Of a stretch of 64,000 nucleotides of DNA, positions 12,222 through 23,360 are shown piece by piece. The stretch is from Stomorhina lunata (Eukaryota > Arthropoda > Insecta > Diptera > Rhiniidae). Position 1 is the first letter of the stretch. Every line of letters begins with the position of its first letter. The stretch is from positions 36,795,952 through 36,859,951 of the forward strand of contig OW121741.1 in NCBI GenBank assembly GCA_933228675.1, read 5' to 3'. The notes below the pieces were generated by a model. That model saw nothing but the letters and a program-made list of their open reading frames with translations. It was not told where the DNA came from and made no database searches. The translations under genes and the position numbers were made by a program.

Positions 12222-12750
12222 GGAACGAATCCCTCTAATCATTAATTGTAACGAATCCCCCTAATTATTAACTTTATTATATTTTTTCGGAGGAACCTGC
12301 CTAATAAGCAGAAAACCCAAAGGAAAGAAGGAAGAATAAGAAGAAACTTAAGGTTAGCAAAGACCCCAGCATTGACAACAGAAAAGATAAGAAATTGAGA
12401 CAGGAAGAAAAGAAGGAAGAAAAAGACGACAAAAAGGGCTGATAGGAAAAAAAAACTTCAAATCGACACTAATTGTAAGTTTAAATAAAATTATAAATAA
12501 AATTCCTTATTGTTAATCTATAAGAAAATAAAAGGAAAATTTCAAAAGTAATATTTAAGAAACAAAAGAAGTACAAAGTCAGGAAAACTATATGATTATT
12601 TCTTATTTCACGCACATAGTGGGTCATGCGATTTTTCTGTTAAGGTCTTGTCGGTTGGCGGTTTAGGTCGGTTGATTTTAACGAGCTCAAAATAAAAAAG
12701 GAAAAACTTTGTTGAGAGGTTTTTAGGAGTTTTTCTTATAAAAAAACAGA
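12222..12750 (+). other. Leader of a second gypsy element
   Basis: A near-direct repeat (AACGAATCCC...TAAT) occurs twice at 12222-12275, followed by a purine-rich stretch and AT-rich sequence up to a gag start at 12751. No gene is seen; the position suggests LTR end and 5' leader. Confidence 0.35.
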
Positions 12751-13149
12751 ATGGAAGTTCCAACATTTGATGGTAGTGACTCAAATCAGCTACCAGATTT
12801 TTTCTCACAGGTGGAGTCTTTATTGCCATCAATAAATGAATTTCAGGAATGCAACAAAAACATTCTATTTGGATACATAAAAACAGGTGTATCGGAATAA
12901 CTAGGGAAGCATTGCACCGCCACGGGGACATTACCAATTGGACACGTTTAAAATAAATCCTTTTGTCTAACTGTGGTGAAAAGGAGACATGAATTGATGG
13001 ACAAACTTAAGACTTGGAGGATGAGCTCCACTATTGAAAAATACTATTACGACATAAACAAACTACGGAACAGACTACATAATAGACGACTGACACATCA
13101 TGATGAAGGTTTTACAACTGAAGAAATTAATAGAATCTCTTTACATGTG
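12751..13149 (+). pseudogene. Gypsy gag, 5' portion (interrupted by RTE insertion)
   Basis: ATG at 12751 opens a Gag reading EVPTFDGSDSNQLPDFF, typical of the 17.6/gypsy group. A stop at 12898-12900 ends the first frame, but matching Gag sequence continues in other frames (TREALHRHGDITNW near 12905; KLKTWRMSSTIEKYYYDIN near 13005; TTEEINRISL near 13115). It breaks off at 13149, exactly at the left target-site copy of the LINE, and resumes at 15405. Confidence 0.75.
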
Positions 13150-15367
13150 CATCTCCTTTGCGGCTTCTCGCAATATGGTCGTGACCAGCACCAGATTTCC
13201 ACACCTTAATATACACAAGGCTACATGGGTGTCTCCTGATCAACTAACGAAAAATCAAATAGACCATATTTTAGTTGATGGAAGACACTCATCAAGTGTG
13301 TTAGATGTGCGTTCCATGCGAGGAGCTAACATAGACTCCGATCACTACCTTGTTGTAGCCAAGGTGAGAACACGTCTAAGTGTGTCGAGGAGCGTACAGG
13401 CAGAAGCGCAAAAGAAGTATGACGTGAAGAAATTAAAATCTCAGCAAATTGCCACTGATTACACCAAATGGACAACTCAATTGCTAAGAGAGAATAACTC
13501 TGGCTCAAACGATATATACACGCTATGGCAACATATTGCCAACTCCATGAAGTCTGCTGCAAAATCGGCAATAGGGTACCAAAGCCCTCATGCTAAAAAC
13601 TTCTTGGTACGACGAGGAGTGCCGCAACGCCACTGCTGAGAAAAATGCGGCCTACAGGGCAACTCTGCAGTCAGCAGCTACTCGTGGATGTTTAGAAAGA
13701 TATCGAGAGAAAAAGAGAGAAGAAAAACGACTATTCCGCAAAGATTGAGTTGTATAGGACACAAAATGAAATCCGTAAATTTTACCAAAAAATAAAGCAT
13801 CAGACGGATGGTTATAGCAGCTGTATCCTTTCCTGTAAGGACGACCAAGGAAATCTGGTCACAGATACAGAAAGCGTATTGAAACTGTGGAAGGAGCACT
13901 TTTGCAAGTTGTTGGTTGCAAATGAAAGCGACCAAGATGACACGCCTGAACAAATCAACGATGACGGCGTTATATGTCCACCACTCAACCTGAACGAGGT
14001 TAGGACTGCAATAGCGCGATGAAAAAATAATAAAGCTGCTGGTGCCGATGGTTTGCCAGCAGAGCTTTTTAAGGCTGGAGGTGATGAGCTAATAAAGTAT
14101 ATGTCCCGGCTCCTAGAATACATATGGTCAGAAGAACGCATGCCGGACGATTGGAATCTCAGTGTCCTTTGTCCAGTCCACAAAAAAGGAGATAATATGT
14201 ATGTTTTAATTATAGAGGGATAAGCCTCCTCTCAATTGCATATAAGACTTTATCGACCATACTGTGTGAAAGGCTAAAGCCCAAAGTAAACGAAATAATT
14301 GGGACATACCAATGTGGGTTTAGATCAGGTAAATCAACCACTGACCAGATCTTTACTCTACGTCAAATCCTAGAGAAGACCCAGGAGAAACAAATCGATA
14401 CGTATCATCTCTTTGTTGACTACAAAGCTGCTTTTGATAGCCCGATACGGAAGAAGGTGTTTGAAGCAATGTCTGAGTTCGGCATCCCTACGAAGCTAAT
14501 AAAGTTATGCAGGATGACACTAACTAATACAACATCATCTGTTAAGATAGGTAAGAACCTATCAGAGTCCTTCATAACTAAACGGGGATTCAGGCAAGGT
14601 GACAGTTTATCTTGTGACCTCTTCAATATTGTGTTAGAGAAAATCTTGCGAGATGCAGCGGTTAATACAACAGGAACAATTTTCAATAGAAAACATATGC
14701 TACTCGCGTTTGGGGATGACATTGATATTATAGGACGCACTCTACGCGAGGTAACTGCCGCCTTTTCCAATATCGAGAAGGAATCAAACAAAATGGGTCT
14801 AGCTGTAAATGAATCAAAAACAAAACTGACGGTTTCTACAGGCAGACAGACCACTAGAATCGGATCACATGTGTCCGTTGAGAACTATAGCTTCGAGGTT
14901 GTAAAAGAATTTGTATACCTTGGTACCGCTGTGAACATCAACAACGATATAAGCTTCGAAATCAAACGCAGAATCATACTTGCCAATCGATGCTATTTTG
15001 GACTAAGCAAGCAGCTAAGAAATAAAGTCCTCTCTGTAAGAACTAAAATCACGCTCTATAAAACGCTCATACTACCCGTGTTATTGTATGGTGCTGAATC
15101 ATGGGCACTTGCACAGACAGATGAAGCTATCTTTGGAGTATTTGAGAGGAAAATTCTACGAAGAATCTTTGGACCAGTCTGCGTCAACAATGAGTATCGA
15201 CATCGAATGAACCATGAGTCCAAAAACTCCGTCCAAAACTTCGATGGAAAGACCAAGTAGAAGAAAATCTTTTGAAACTTGGTATACGAAATTGGAGAAT
15301 ATGTGCACAAGATAGAGATGCTTGGAATTCTAAAATATGCTCGGCCTTTGACCTAAACAGGTTGTAA
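13150..15367 (+). pseudogene. RTE endonuclease-reverse transcriptase, broken
   Basis: Readable from the endonuclease C-terminal part (NIHKATWVSPDQLTKNQIDH near 13210-13270; ANIDSDHYLVVAKVR) through the linker to reverse transcriptase (NNKAAGADGLPAELFKAG near 14025-14080; YRGISLLSIAYKTLS; CGFRSGKSTTDQIF; GFRQGDSLSCDLFNIVLE near 14590). The catalytic box reads LAFGDDIDI instead of the usual AYADD form, with both aspartates kept. Several frameshifts and stops (about 13640, 13745, 14022, 14220) separate the blocks. The longest intact block is 14457-15260. Confidence 0.88.
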
Positions 15368-15393
15368 TTACAGGGCATTTAAGTAAGTAAGTA
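13150..15393 (+). mobile_element. RTE-clade LINE, 5'-truncated, inserted in gypsy gag
   Basis: The insertion is bounded by an 11-bp direct repeat, CTTTACATGTG, at 13139-13149 and 15394-15404. Its 3' end is a short tandem repeat (AAGTAAGTAAGTA), as is usual for RTE elements. The 5' part of the endonuclease is missing, the usual outcome of incomplete target-primed reverse transcription. Related RTE sequence occurs on the - strand at 62441-63888. Confidence 0.92.
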
Positions 15394-15404
15394 CTTTACA
15401 TGTG

Positions 15405-16330
15405 TTTAAGGAACATTTACCAGAACCAACAAAAACAATGATTTTTACGAGAAACCCGGACACGTTGGACAAAGCCTTTAAGATAATTTTAGAGGCAAGG
15501 CATCAGAACTACACTGTCTTAGGGTATAATCGGTGGAAAGGCCGTGGTGCCTCATTTAGAACAAATTTTAGTGACGACGCAAGTGTCTCTCAGTCCAGAA
15601 ACAATAACTTTAGGAACCGAAATTTCGGTAGTGACTTTAGCAACCCCAAGTTCAACAACGGACGTAACTATAACAATGAGAATAATGGTGAAACTTTTAA
15701 TTCCCGCAGTGCCAATAATAGATATTAAGGAAATATTAGAAATACAAATGGTGGTAATAATTACCGCAATGGGCACAATTTTAGTAGGAATGGTCAAACG
15801 CGAATATATCAGAACTCGGGCAATACCAGACAGTCCAACCAATCAATGAACTCAAAATATTCGCTCAGAAATATGGATGAACCGATGGACATCGGCAGCT
15901 CAAATGTAAATTTTCATGGAGGAGACCGAAATGCCTCCCCTATATAATAATAGATAACCCAATCAAAACTCTACGTTTCATTATAGATAATGGAGCTGAG
16001 TTCAGTATCATAAACGAAAACGTATGCAACCCAAAGTGGAAGCATGATGTAAATGTCACACTAAGAGCGATGGGCAACGAATTTCAAGTAAAAACTATTT
16101 GTAAATTTCCAATATTTAGGGAGTTTGGTCGTGACAACTATCTTTGTGAATTTTTAAAGTATAATTTTAATAAAAACTTTGATGGACTTATAGGTAACAA
16201 TATATTGTCGGATCTCGACTGTGTAGTTGATAATGGAACTAGACAAATAATTGTTGGAAACACTTCTATCCCTATTTACCTTAATCAAGAAGAAGAAGGA
16301 TATAAAATACCAAAGGTTGATGAACAACGT
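15405..16330 (+). pseudogene. Gypsy gag 3' portion and protease remnant
   Basis: Gag resumes after the RTE insertion (FKEHLPEPTKTMIF; ILEARHQNYTVLGY), followed by an asparagine/glycine/arginine-rich tail instead of a zinc knuckle. A TAA at 15726 interrupts the tail, which continues in frame to about 15943. Protease follows, with IIDNGAEFSII near 15980 (asparagine where threonine/serine is usual after the catalytic aspartate) and LIGNNILSDLDC near 16190. It is the continuation of 12751-13149. Confidence 0.75.
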
Positions 16331-16424
16331 GTTGGGGGACCTCGTAGGAAGGCACTGCCTAGTATATCTTGATGATATAATAGTGTTCAGTGCATCTCTG
16401 CAGGAGCACGTCGATTCGTACCTT
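16331..16424 (+). pseudogene. RT catalytic-box fragment after internal deletion
   Basis: Protease sequence passes near 16335 directly into CLVYLDDIIVFSASLQEHV (about 16360-16415), the reverse transcriptase palm. The several hundred bases that should lie between are deleted. Similarity ends after DS at about 16424. Confidence 0.65.
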
Positions 16425-17289
16425 AACCAAGCGTGTAGCGCATGTATTTACCACTGACGTAAGCGTCTGCAATTGCACGAGCAACTACATTTTTTGCAGT
16501 GCTTCATTTTTATTTTTATTCCATAAAATGCTAAGTATTCATTTTTATATTCTGAAATTTTAGGTAGAATGTAAATTGTTGATGAAATAAAAATCATTAT
16601 CATTTTAACAACTCAACTGAAGAGTTTGATATTCAATTTATATAAAGATATATAACAGATTGGAAGATACTGCTGAGTGCCCTACTAGACGAGTTCGGTG
16701 AAAAAAAAAAAAAAACAATTCTCAACACTCATTTTGAAACTAGGCAATATTAAATTTAAAAATAGTGTTAAGTTATTTTACGATACATTAAACAGTGAAA
16801 TCTGTAAAATTAAAGATTGCATCAAATTAAGTAAAGAATCAGAAACTATAAAAACCTTTTACAAATTGAAAGTTGATGGATTTAGTCTAGAATCAATCGA
16901 TCAATTTTCCAATCAAAGCGTATACTAAAAAGGAGGAATACGGATTGTTTACGTGAAGAAATTTCTCATATTTAAAAAAATTAATGTTACCCTAACATAA
17001 TGACCACGACTGTATTGGAAACAATACAAAAGGTGGTGGTTTTTTATGTTATTCTCTTTCTCTCTGCCGATCATGAGAATTCGCCGCAATTTTAATATAA
17101 AATTTATTCTTATTCTTGTTGGTCTTCTTTACTTCTAACTTACAAATGTAGTTCAGTTGGAGTTAAACCATCAACAAATATAGTTGTCATACCCGCATAA
17201 ATTGTGAACTTTTATTTATTCAAAAATTAAAAACTTATTCCCCTAAATAAACACGGATCCTTCGCGAGGGTCACAAAGTTCCCCAATCG
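16425..17289 (+). other. Unassigned stretch with PPT-like and LTR-like sequence
   Basis: No clear gene. A lysine-rich frame at 16698-16928 starts at GTG after a run of A and matches no family I know; it could be an env remnant. It ends beside a purine tract (AAAAAGGAGGAATA at about 16927). The AT-rich sequence up to about 17280 with AATAAACACGG near 17247 looks LTR-like and is followed by GGTTCGCGGCCGG, a possible primer site. Boundaries are not resolvable. Confidence 0.3.
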
Positions 17290-18504
17290 ATTGGTTCGCG
17301 GCCGGATCATTAAAAAAGAAGACGTAATAGCAAGGCGGAATTAAAAAGTAGATTAGAATTGATAGAAGGACAATATGATGTCAACGCGGAATCAACAATT
17401 TCGGTGCTCAGGTACCAAAAACGGAGCAAGACCTAAGGTATTTTAGTAGGCTCCCCGACAACGTAAAATAATTTAGTTCCTTCGACGGCAATCCGGTCCA
17501 ATACATATCTTGCGTCGATTCAGTCGAAACGATATTAAAAGGACTTCGAAATCGTCAGGAAGAAACCTATTTATCGTGCCATTATACAGAGTGTCCGGCA
17601 AAACGTATTCGATAACGACTAGACCGAGATAAAATTGATGGAGATGTGCAAACACTTGAACATCATCTTAATCAGTTATCTCTGGGGTCGTCTACTGTTG
17701 ATTTGAATTTTATTCACAGATAAATCACCAGCTTTCAGCGAAGAAACTGTCAAAGCCCTTGTGGAAACATGCAGGAATAAGTCGCTTGATATCTTCGTAC
17801 GCGGTCCAAGACCAGATCTTTTTTGGATGATCATTATTCAGAGCCTAAAAATGCTCCCACAAGCGTACTCTGCTTGCCTGGAAATGCAGAATTTGACTGT
17901 GAGGAATAACATTCTGCACGCAAGAGTACCGATTAGAAATAACACTCAACAAACCCAAGTGCGTACGGACCCTCCTAATATACCACCTAAATCTTTCTCA
18001 AACAGCCATCCTTCAAATAATTTTAAATTCAATAACTGGAAGCAGAGATATAATAATTATCAACGTAATAATTTCAATCCAAATCATAGACAAGTACCGT
18101 ATCTTCTTTCGCACCAGGTCAGACTAGAGCCAATGGAAGTGGGACGCCAGATGCAAACTAGGAAAGTCAATGCCTCAGAGATTTTCAATAAAATAAACAA
18201 CCACGATTGTTTCATTTAGATACTGATTATGATGACGCAGGAGATCATCCTGAATTTGTAAATAGTTTAGATTCTTGAGCAAGTGAACAAAATTTAATAA
18301 AGGCAGGCGATCAAGCCTACCTTACATAGAACATAAAATAGGAAATAATATTACCCTAAAAGTTTTTGATAGACACGGGCTAGCAAGCCCTTAGACAAAC
18401 CAATTGTTGTAGGAACTGTAAGAGGACAAATAAAAATCGACCGAATGGTGACTGGATTTTATTTTTCAAAATACCGTATACCAGATTTAAAAACATTTTA
18501 TGTA
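17290..18504 (+). pseudogene. Third gypsy remnant: gag and protease start
   Basis: Heavily decayed 17.6-like Gag is readable in pieces (FFDGNPVQYI-like near 17470; ETVKALVETCRNKSLDIFVRG near 17745-17800; LPQAYSACLEMQNLT near 17850), then a protease-proximal segment (VFDRHGLAS..., VGTVRG.IKIDR near 18370-18440). It stops at 18504 at the TGTA duplication and its reading frame resumes at 23962 with LPGLDTFDGDFPD, so the element at 18505-23957 was inserted into it. Confidence 0.7.
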
Positions 18505-18846
18505 TGTAGCCAATGTATATGGTATAGTTTCCCAAGTTGGTATGCTTCCCCTTGTCTAACAGACACACAAGAACCGTTGTATTTAAACCTCTTTATGTAT
18601 TTAGCTAAGATTTTAGTTACTTTGTACAGTGCCTTTATGTATATCAATATAGTCTCTCAAATATAATGTATTTATTTTAAACGACTCAAGATGTCAGTAA
18701 TGTATACACACACTTGTTCTCTTCTATATATATAACTTGTACACATATAACTTTGTTTTCTCTTATGATTAGCTTTAAGTGTGATTTTGAAATAAACAGT
18801 CAGTCTGGTTTGTGACGTTGAACAAAATAAACGTGTTTGTCTTACA
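18505..18846 (+). repeat. 5' LTR of SAP-Gag gypsy element
   Basis: 342 bp, TG...CA ends. AATAAACAG near 18791 and AAATAAACG near 18826 are polyadenylation-like signals. It is followed by GTTTCAGAAGTGGGAT, the probable primer binding region. Confidence 0.93.
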
Positions 18847-19037
18847 GTTTCAGAAGTGGGATAATCCACAACAACAACAAAAAAAAAATTTTTTTTTCTC
18901 TCTCTCATACGCAAACAGAAGGAAAAAAAAAAGAACTAAAACAAAGACAGAAAATAAAGAACTGTGAAAATACATTGAAATAAAAATAAAGAAAGAACTG
19001 TGAAAGGTGAAGTGTGTACGGTTGAAAAAAGAAAATA

Positions 19038-22000
19038 ATGGATGAAATAGATCCAAAAATGTATACGGCTGCGCAGCTGCGTGCGTGGTTACATCAGCTT
19101 AATCTGCCGACGGCAGGAACAAAAAGTTCGCTTGTTTTACGCCTCAGTGAAGTGCCGCATGAGGAAAGGGGTGTGTGTCCAACGAACAGCAGCTGCGCTG
19201 AAGATGATTTAATAAACGACAACATCGATGAAACCACTCAAACAAGTGTAGAAAAAGAAAATCAATTACTAAAACGAGAACTAGAAATAATAAAAAAAGA
19301 AAAAGAGCTCTTACAAAAGGAAAATGAATTTTATAAAAAAAGAGAGGAATTCGAAAAATACAAAAGAACTGTTTTGAGTGGAGTTGGAGTGAATGATGGT
19401 GGTAGTACGAGTGAAATAGAAGTCGATAATACAAATGATAGAGGTGGTGATTCAAACGAGTTTGTTTTAACAAATGAGAGAAATACAAATGAAAAAAATA
19501 CGAATGAAAAAAATATAAATGAAAGAAATACAAATGAAAGAAATACAAATGAAAGAAATACGAATGAAAGAAATATAAATGAAAGGAATACAAATGAAAG
19601 AAATACAAATGAAAGAAATACAAATGAAAGAAATGCAAATGAGAGGAATACAAATGATAGTGTTGGTGAAGTGCGTAAAGACATTCTTGAAGTGACCGAA
19701 AGTGACTGTCACGGCGCAAATGATAATGAAACTGGTAGTGGTGAATACGCCGTCGCTGGTGGTTGTAGACCAAAGATTATCAAAACTGTCCAAATTAATA
19801 ATGAACTTTTAAGTGGCAACTCGTCTTTTGCACTTTTAAAGGAACTATTGCCTGATTACGATGGGTCCACTGCTCCGAAAATATTCGTTGCGCAAATTAA
19901 AAATATAATGCAGCTGTACTCTGTAGATATAAACACAATTAAGGCGTTACTAATGTCTAAAGTCAAAGGGAAGGCCCAAGGTTGGTTGCATTCCAAGTCG
20001 AATTTTCTTCATGAAGACCTGAACAAATTGTTAAACGAATTGGTGGAGTTATTTGGGGAAAAAGAAAATAAACTATCCCTTCGGCGTAGATTCGAACTAA
20101 GAAAATGGCAATATAACGAAGATTTCGTATCGTATTTTAACGAAAAGGTTGTTCTTGCCGACCGTATAAAAATTCCCGAGGATGAATTTATAGACTACGT
20201 TATCGAGGGGATTCCCGACAACAATTTGAAAACACACGCTAACCTTCAATGTTTTCAAACGAAATCACAGCTGTTAACAGCATTTTCAAAAATTTCCCTC
20301 AGGGGACGCGAGCCATCTTCCAATCGGGATAAACGGGAATCTGGTGTCAGATGTTACAACTGTAATTGTTCGGGGCACTATGCGAATGAGTGCCAGAAGC
20401 CGAAGAGGGAAGCAGGTGCTTGCTATGGTTGCGGTAGCTTGGAGCATCGCGTGGCTGCCTGTCCAGAACGTAAGGTAGATAATAAATATCTAAGGTACGT
20501 TAAGTGTAGTTTTGATATTAATTTTAGAAATTATTTTTATATAGAATGTCTGATAGACACGGGGAGTCCTGCCTGTTTTCTAAAGAAATCTATAATACCT
20601 CAGAGCTTGAGTGACATAAATGAAGTCCGATTATCATTTTTTTCTTTAAATAACATTCAATTTAAAACTGTTGGAAAAATTCTATTTTACGTTTTTTTTG
20701 AAAATAAAGCAACCCAAATCGAAATTTTTATTGTTGAAGATTCTGTGATGATGTTCGATTGTATTCTTGGGAGGGATTTTTTATGTGCAGCTGGTTTAAC
20801 TTTAGCAAGAGCTAGTGATTGTGGGGAAAATGGAAATCAAGATAGAAATAATCCCACTGAGGGGGAAATGTTTGAGAGGTCGATCATGTCTATTGACTAC
20901 GAAGACGCGTGTACTGTAGATTTGAGGATTAACGAACTGGCTGAAGAAGATGTTAGGAGAAAGTTAGAAAAGACATTTTTAGATACTTACATACAACCAG
21001 TAAGACCGCCTGAACCAGCTATTAGATGCGAAATTAAATTGAGCTTGGATAAACCGAAACCGTTTAGTTGCAGACCAAGAAGGTTGTCTTATGACGAAAG
21101 AGAGAAACTGCAGGTAATTTTGGATGATTACCTGAAGAAGGGTTATATAAGACCAAGTGAGTCCGAGTATGCGTCACCCATAGTCCTGGTTAAGAAGAAG
21201 ACCGGCGAGCTTCGCATGTGCGTGGATTATAGGACTTTGAACAAAATGACTTTAAGAGATAATTACCCTATTCCACTTATCGATGAGCTTTTGGATCGTT
21301 TAGCGGGGAAACGATATTTAACAAAATTGGACTTGAAAAATGGATTCCATCACGTTTTTGTAGAAAACGAGTCAGTCAAGTATACATCGTTCGTGACGCC
21401 GTTAGGGCAGTACGAGTTTTTGAGGATGCCATTTGGCTTGAAAAACGCCCCGTCAGTATTTCAACGCTTTGTCAACAGGATATTTGCAGATATGGTCAAA
21501 GATGGGAGATTAATTGTTTACATGGATGACATAATGGTAGCGACCAAGGATGTCGAGAAACATTTGGAAATTCTAGGTGATGTTTTCAAACGTTTAGTCG
21601 AAAATAAATTGGAGCTACGGCTGGACAAATGTGAATTCCTAATGACAAATGTTAGATATTTAGGATATGAGATAGATGGTAGTGGAATTAGGGCAGACGA
21701 TGCGGGCTTAAAGGCTGTTGAGAATTTCCCTGTGCCGTCAAATGTACACTCGGTGCGTAGTTTTCTTGGGTTGACGTCATATTTTAGGAGGTTTGTTAAA
21801 GATTTTTCCACAATAGCGAAGCCACTATCAGATTTGACAAGAAAGGACAAAATCTTTGTGTTTGGACCAGTCGAACTAGAGGCTTTCGAAACCTTGAAAC
21901 AGAGACTATTGCATGCCCCGATTTTAGCCCTATATGACCCGAAAGACGAAACAGAGTTGCATTGTGACGCAAGTAGCATAGGTTTCGGTGCTATGTTGCT

Positions 22001-23360
22001 ACAAAAAAAGAACGACGGGAAAATGCACCCAATATTTTACTATTCGAAAAGAACCAGTGATCCAGAAGCCAAATATCACAGTTTCGAGTTGGAAACGCTT
22101 GCTGTACTCTATGCTTTAAGACGTTTTAGACCTTATCTGCAAGGGAAAACCTTCAAAATAGTAACCGACTGTAACTCACTAGCAATGACTCTAAACCGGA
22201 GAGATATGAACCCGAGAATCGCAAGGTGGAGCCTGGAATTTCAGGATTATGATTATGTTCTAGAACATAGGCCAGGGTCTCGAATGCAACACGTGGACGC
22301 GTTAAGTAGAAGCTTGCATGTGATGGCTATAGAAAGCAATACTTTTGAGGAAAACCTTGTTATTTGCCAAAATAGGGACCACAAGTTACTAGAGATAAAA
22401 GACAACCTTCAAAAGAAACAAAGCAAAATGTTCGAAATGAGGAACGGGATACTGTATAAGAAAACGAATAAGGATGATATGGTGTTGTTCTGTGTGCCTG
22501 AAGCAATGGAAAGTCATGTGCTATACAAGTATCACGACGAAATGGGTCATGTAGGAGTCGACAAAATGGTGGACCTCATATCAGGCAGTTATTGGTTCCC
22601 ACAGATTCGAAAAAAGGCCACTGAACATGTCCAAAATTGTTTGAAATGCATTGCTTACTCGGACAAGCAAGGAAAAGAGGAGGGTTTTCTAAACACTATT
22701 CCTAAGTCTGCTGCCCCGTTTGATGTTGTTCACATCGACCATTATGGACCAGTTGACAATGGGAGGAGTTTAAAGCATATCTTGGTTGTCATAGATGCTT
22801 CTACTAAGTTTGTAAGACTATACCCTACAAAGTCAACGAAGACAAGGGAGGTAGTTGAACATTTGAAGGATTATTTTAGGGCCTATAGCCGTCCAAGGTG
22901 CATTGTGAGCGACAGGGGAACAGCCTTTACTTCAGCCGAGTTCGAGGATTTTCTTAAGGAAAACGGTGTACATCATGTTAAAGTCGCAACCGGATCCCCT
23001 CAGGCCAACGGACAAGTAGAGAGAGTCAACCGGAGTTTAGGTCCAATGCTGGCAAAATTAGTTCGACCTGAGGAGGGATTGTTCTGGGATTTGGTTTTGG
23101 ACAAAGTAGAATACACTCTAAATAATACCCTTCATAAGACAATTGGTCAACATCCTAGCGTAATGCTGTTCGGGCTGGGACAAAGGGGCCCAATAATAGA
23201 CTCACTAAGGGAATGTGTACTTAATGACGTTGGATGGGAGGGACAGTCCGACCATTCGAACCTGAGACAAGAAGCCTCAAAGAGGCAACAGTTTTACAGG
23301 ACTATAATAAGCGATATTTTGATAAACGTAAAAGGCAGGTACGCAATACACAGTGGGTGA
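19038..23360 (+). CDS. Gag-Pol polyprotein with N-terminal SAP domain
   Basis: 1440 codons in one frame from ATG 19038. Order: SAP-type domain at residues 8-40 (LRAWLHQLNLPTAGTKSSL fits the L..L...LPT.G.K..L pattern); charged coiled coil (about 75-110); a tandem run of NERNT pentamers from 15-bp DNA repeats (about 150-205); Gag core; two CCHC knuckles (CYNCNCSGHYANEC, CYGCGSLEHRVAAC, about 437-475); protease (CLIDTGSPACFL, about 508); RT with YMDD (about 830); RNase H (LHCDASSIGFG); integrase with HDE.GH..., CLKC, and DDE residues in HIDHYG, VSDRGTAF and the E of QVERVNR. A frameshift near 23310 moves the last part of integrase into another frame. SAP modules bind AT-rich DNA; a role in chromatin targeting is inference. 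Confidence 0.93.
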   Translation: MDEIDPKMYTAAQLRAWLHQLNLPTAGTKSSLVLRLSEVPHEERGVCPTNSSCAEDDLINDNIDETTQTSVEKENQLLKRELEIIKKEKELLQKENEFYKKREEFEKYKRTVLSGVGVNDGGSTSEIEVDNTNDRGGDSNEFVLTNERNTNEKNTNEKNINERNTNERNTNERNTNERNINERNTNERNTNERNTNERNANERNTNDSVGEVRKDILEVTESDCHGANDNETGSGEYAVAGGCRPKIIKTVQINNELLSGNSSFALLKELLPDYDGSTAPKIFVAQIKNIMQLYSVDINTIKALLMSKVKGKAQGWLHSKSNFLHEDLNKLLNELVELFGEKENKLSLRRRFELRKWQYNEDFVSYFNEKVVLADRIKIPEDEFIDYVIEGIPDNNLKTHANLQCFQTKSQLLTAFSKISLRGREPSSNRDKRESGVRCYNCNCSGHYANECQKPKREAGACYGCGSLEHRVAACPERKVDNKYLRYVKCSFDINFRNYFYIECLIDTGSPACFLKKSIIPQSLSDINEVRLSFFSLNNIQFKTVGKILFYVFFENKATQIEIFIVEDSVMMFDCILGRDFLCAAGLTLARASDCGENGNQDRNNPTEGEMFERSIMSIDYEDACTVDLRINELAEEDVRRKLEKTFLDTYIQPVRPPEPAIRCEIKLSLDKPKPFSCRPRRLSYDEREKLQVILDDYLKKGYIRPSESEYASPIVLVKKKTGELRMCVDYRTLNKMTLRDNYPIPLIDELLDRLAGKRYLTKLDLKNGFHHVFVENESVKYTSFVTPLGQYEFLRMPFGLKNAPSVFQRFVNRIFADMVKDGRLIVYMDDIMVATKDVEKHLEILGDVFKRLVENKLELRLDKCEFLMTNVRYLGYEIDGSGIRADDAGLKAVENFPVPSNVHSVRSFLGLTSYFRRFVKDFSTIAKPLSDLTRKDKIFVFGPVELEAFETLKQRLLHAPILALYDPKDETELHCDASSIGFGAMLLQKKNDGKMHPIFYYSKRTSDPEAKYHSFELETLAVLYALRRFRPYLQGKTFKIVTDCNSLAMTLNRRDMNPRIARWSLEFQDYDYVLEHRPGSRMQHVDALSRSLHVMAIESNTFEENLVICQNRDHKLLEIKDNLQKKQSKMFEMRNGILYKKTNKDDMVLFCVPEAMESHVLYKYHDEMGHVGVDKMVDLISGSYWFPQIRKKATEHVQNCLKCIAYSDKQGKEEGFLNTIPKSAAPFDVVHIDHYGPVDNGRSLKHILVVIDASTKFVRLYPTKSTKTREVVEHLKDYFRAYSRPRCIVSDRGTAFTSAEFEDFLKENGVHHVKVATGSPQANGQVERVNRSLGPMLAKLVRPEEGLFWDLVLDKVEYTLNNTLHKTIGQHPSVMLFGLGQRGPIIDSLRECVLNDVGWEGQSDHSNLRQEASKRQQFYRTIISDILINVKGRYAIHSG
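19484..19655 (+). repeat. 15-bp coding minisatellite in gag
   Basis: About eleven copies of AATACAAATGAAAGA (Asn-Thr-Asn-Glu-Arg) with a few third-position and A/G variants. The 15-bp period keeps the frame open. Copy number is expected to vary between insertions. Confidence 0.9.

Noticed and set aside
19144..19793. Long - strand open frames rich in Phe-His-Leu and Phe-Ile-Ser repeats
   Set aside because: They are the reverse complement of the 15-bp gag minisatellite; the period is a multiple of three, so all frames stay open. No sign of a real gene.
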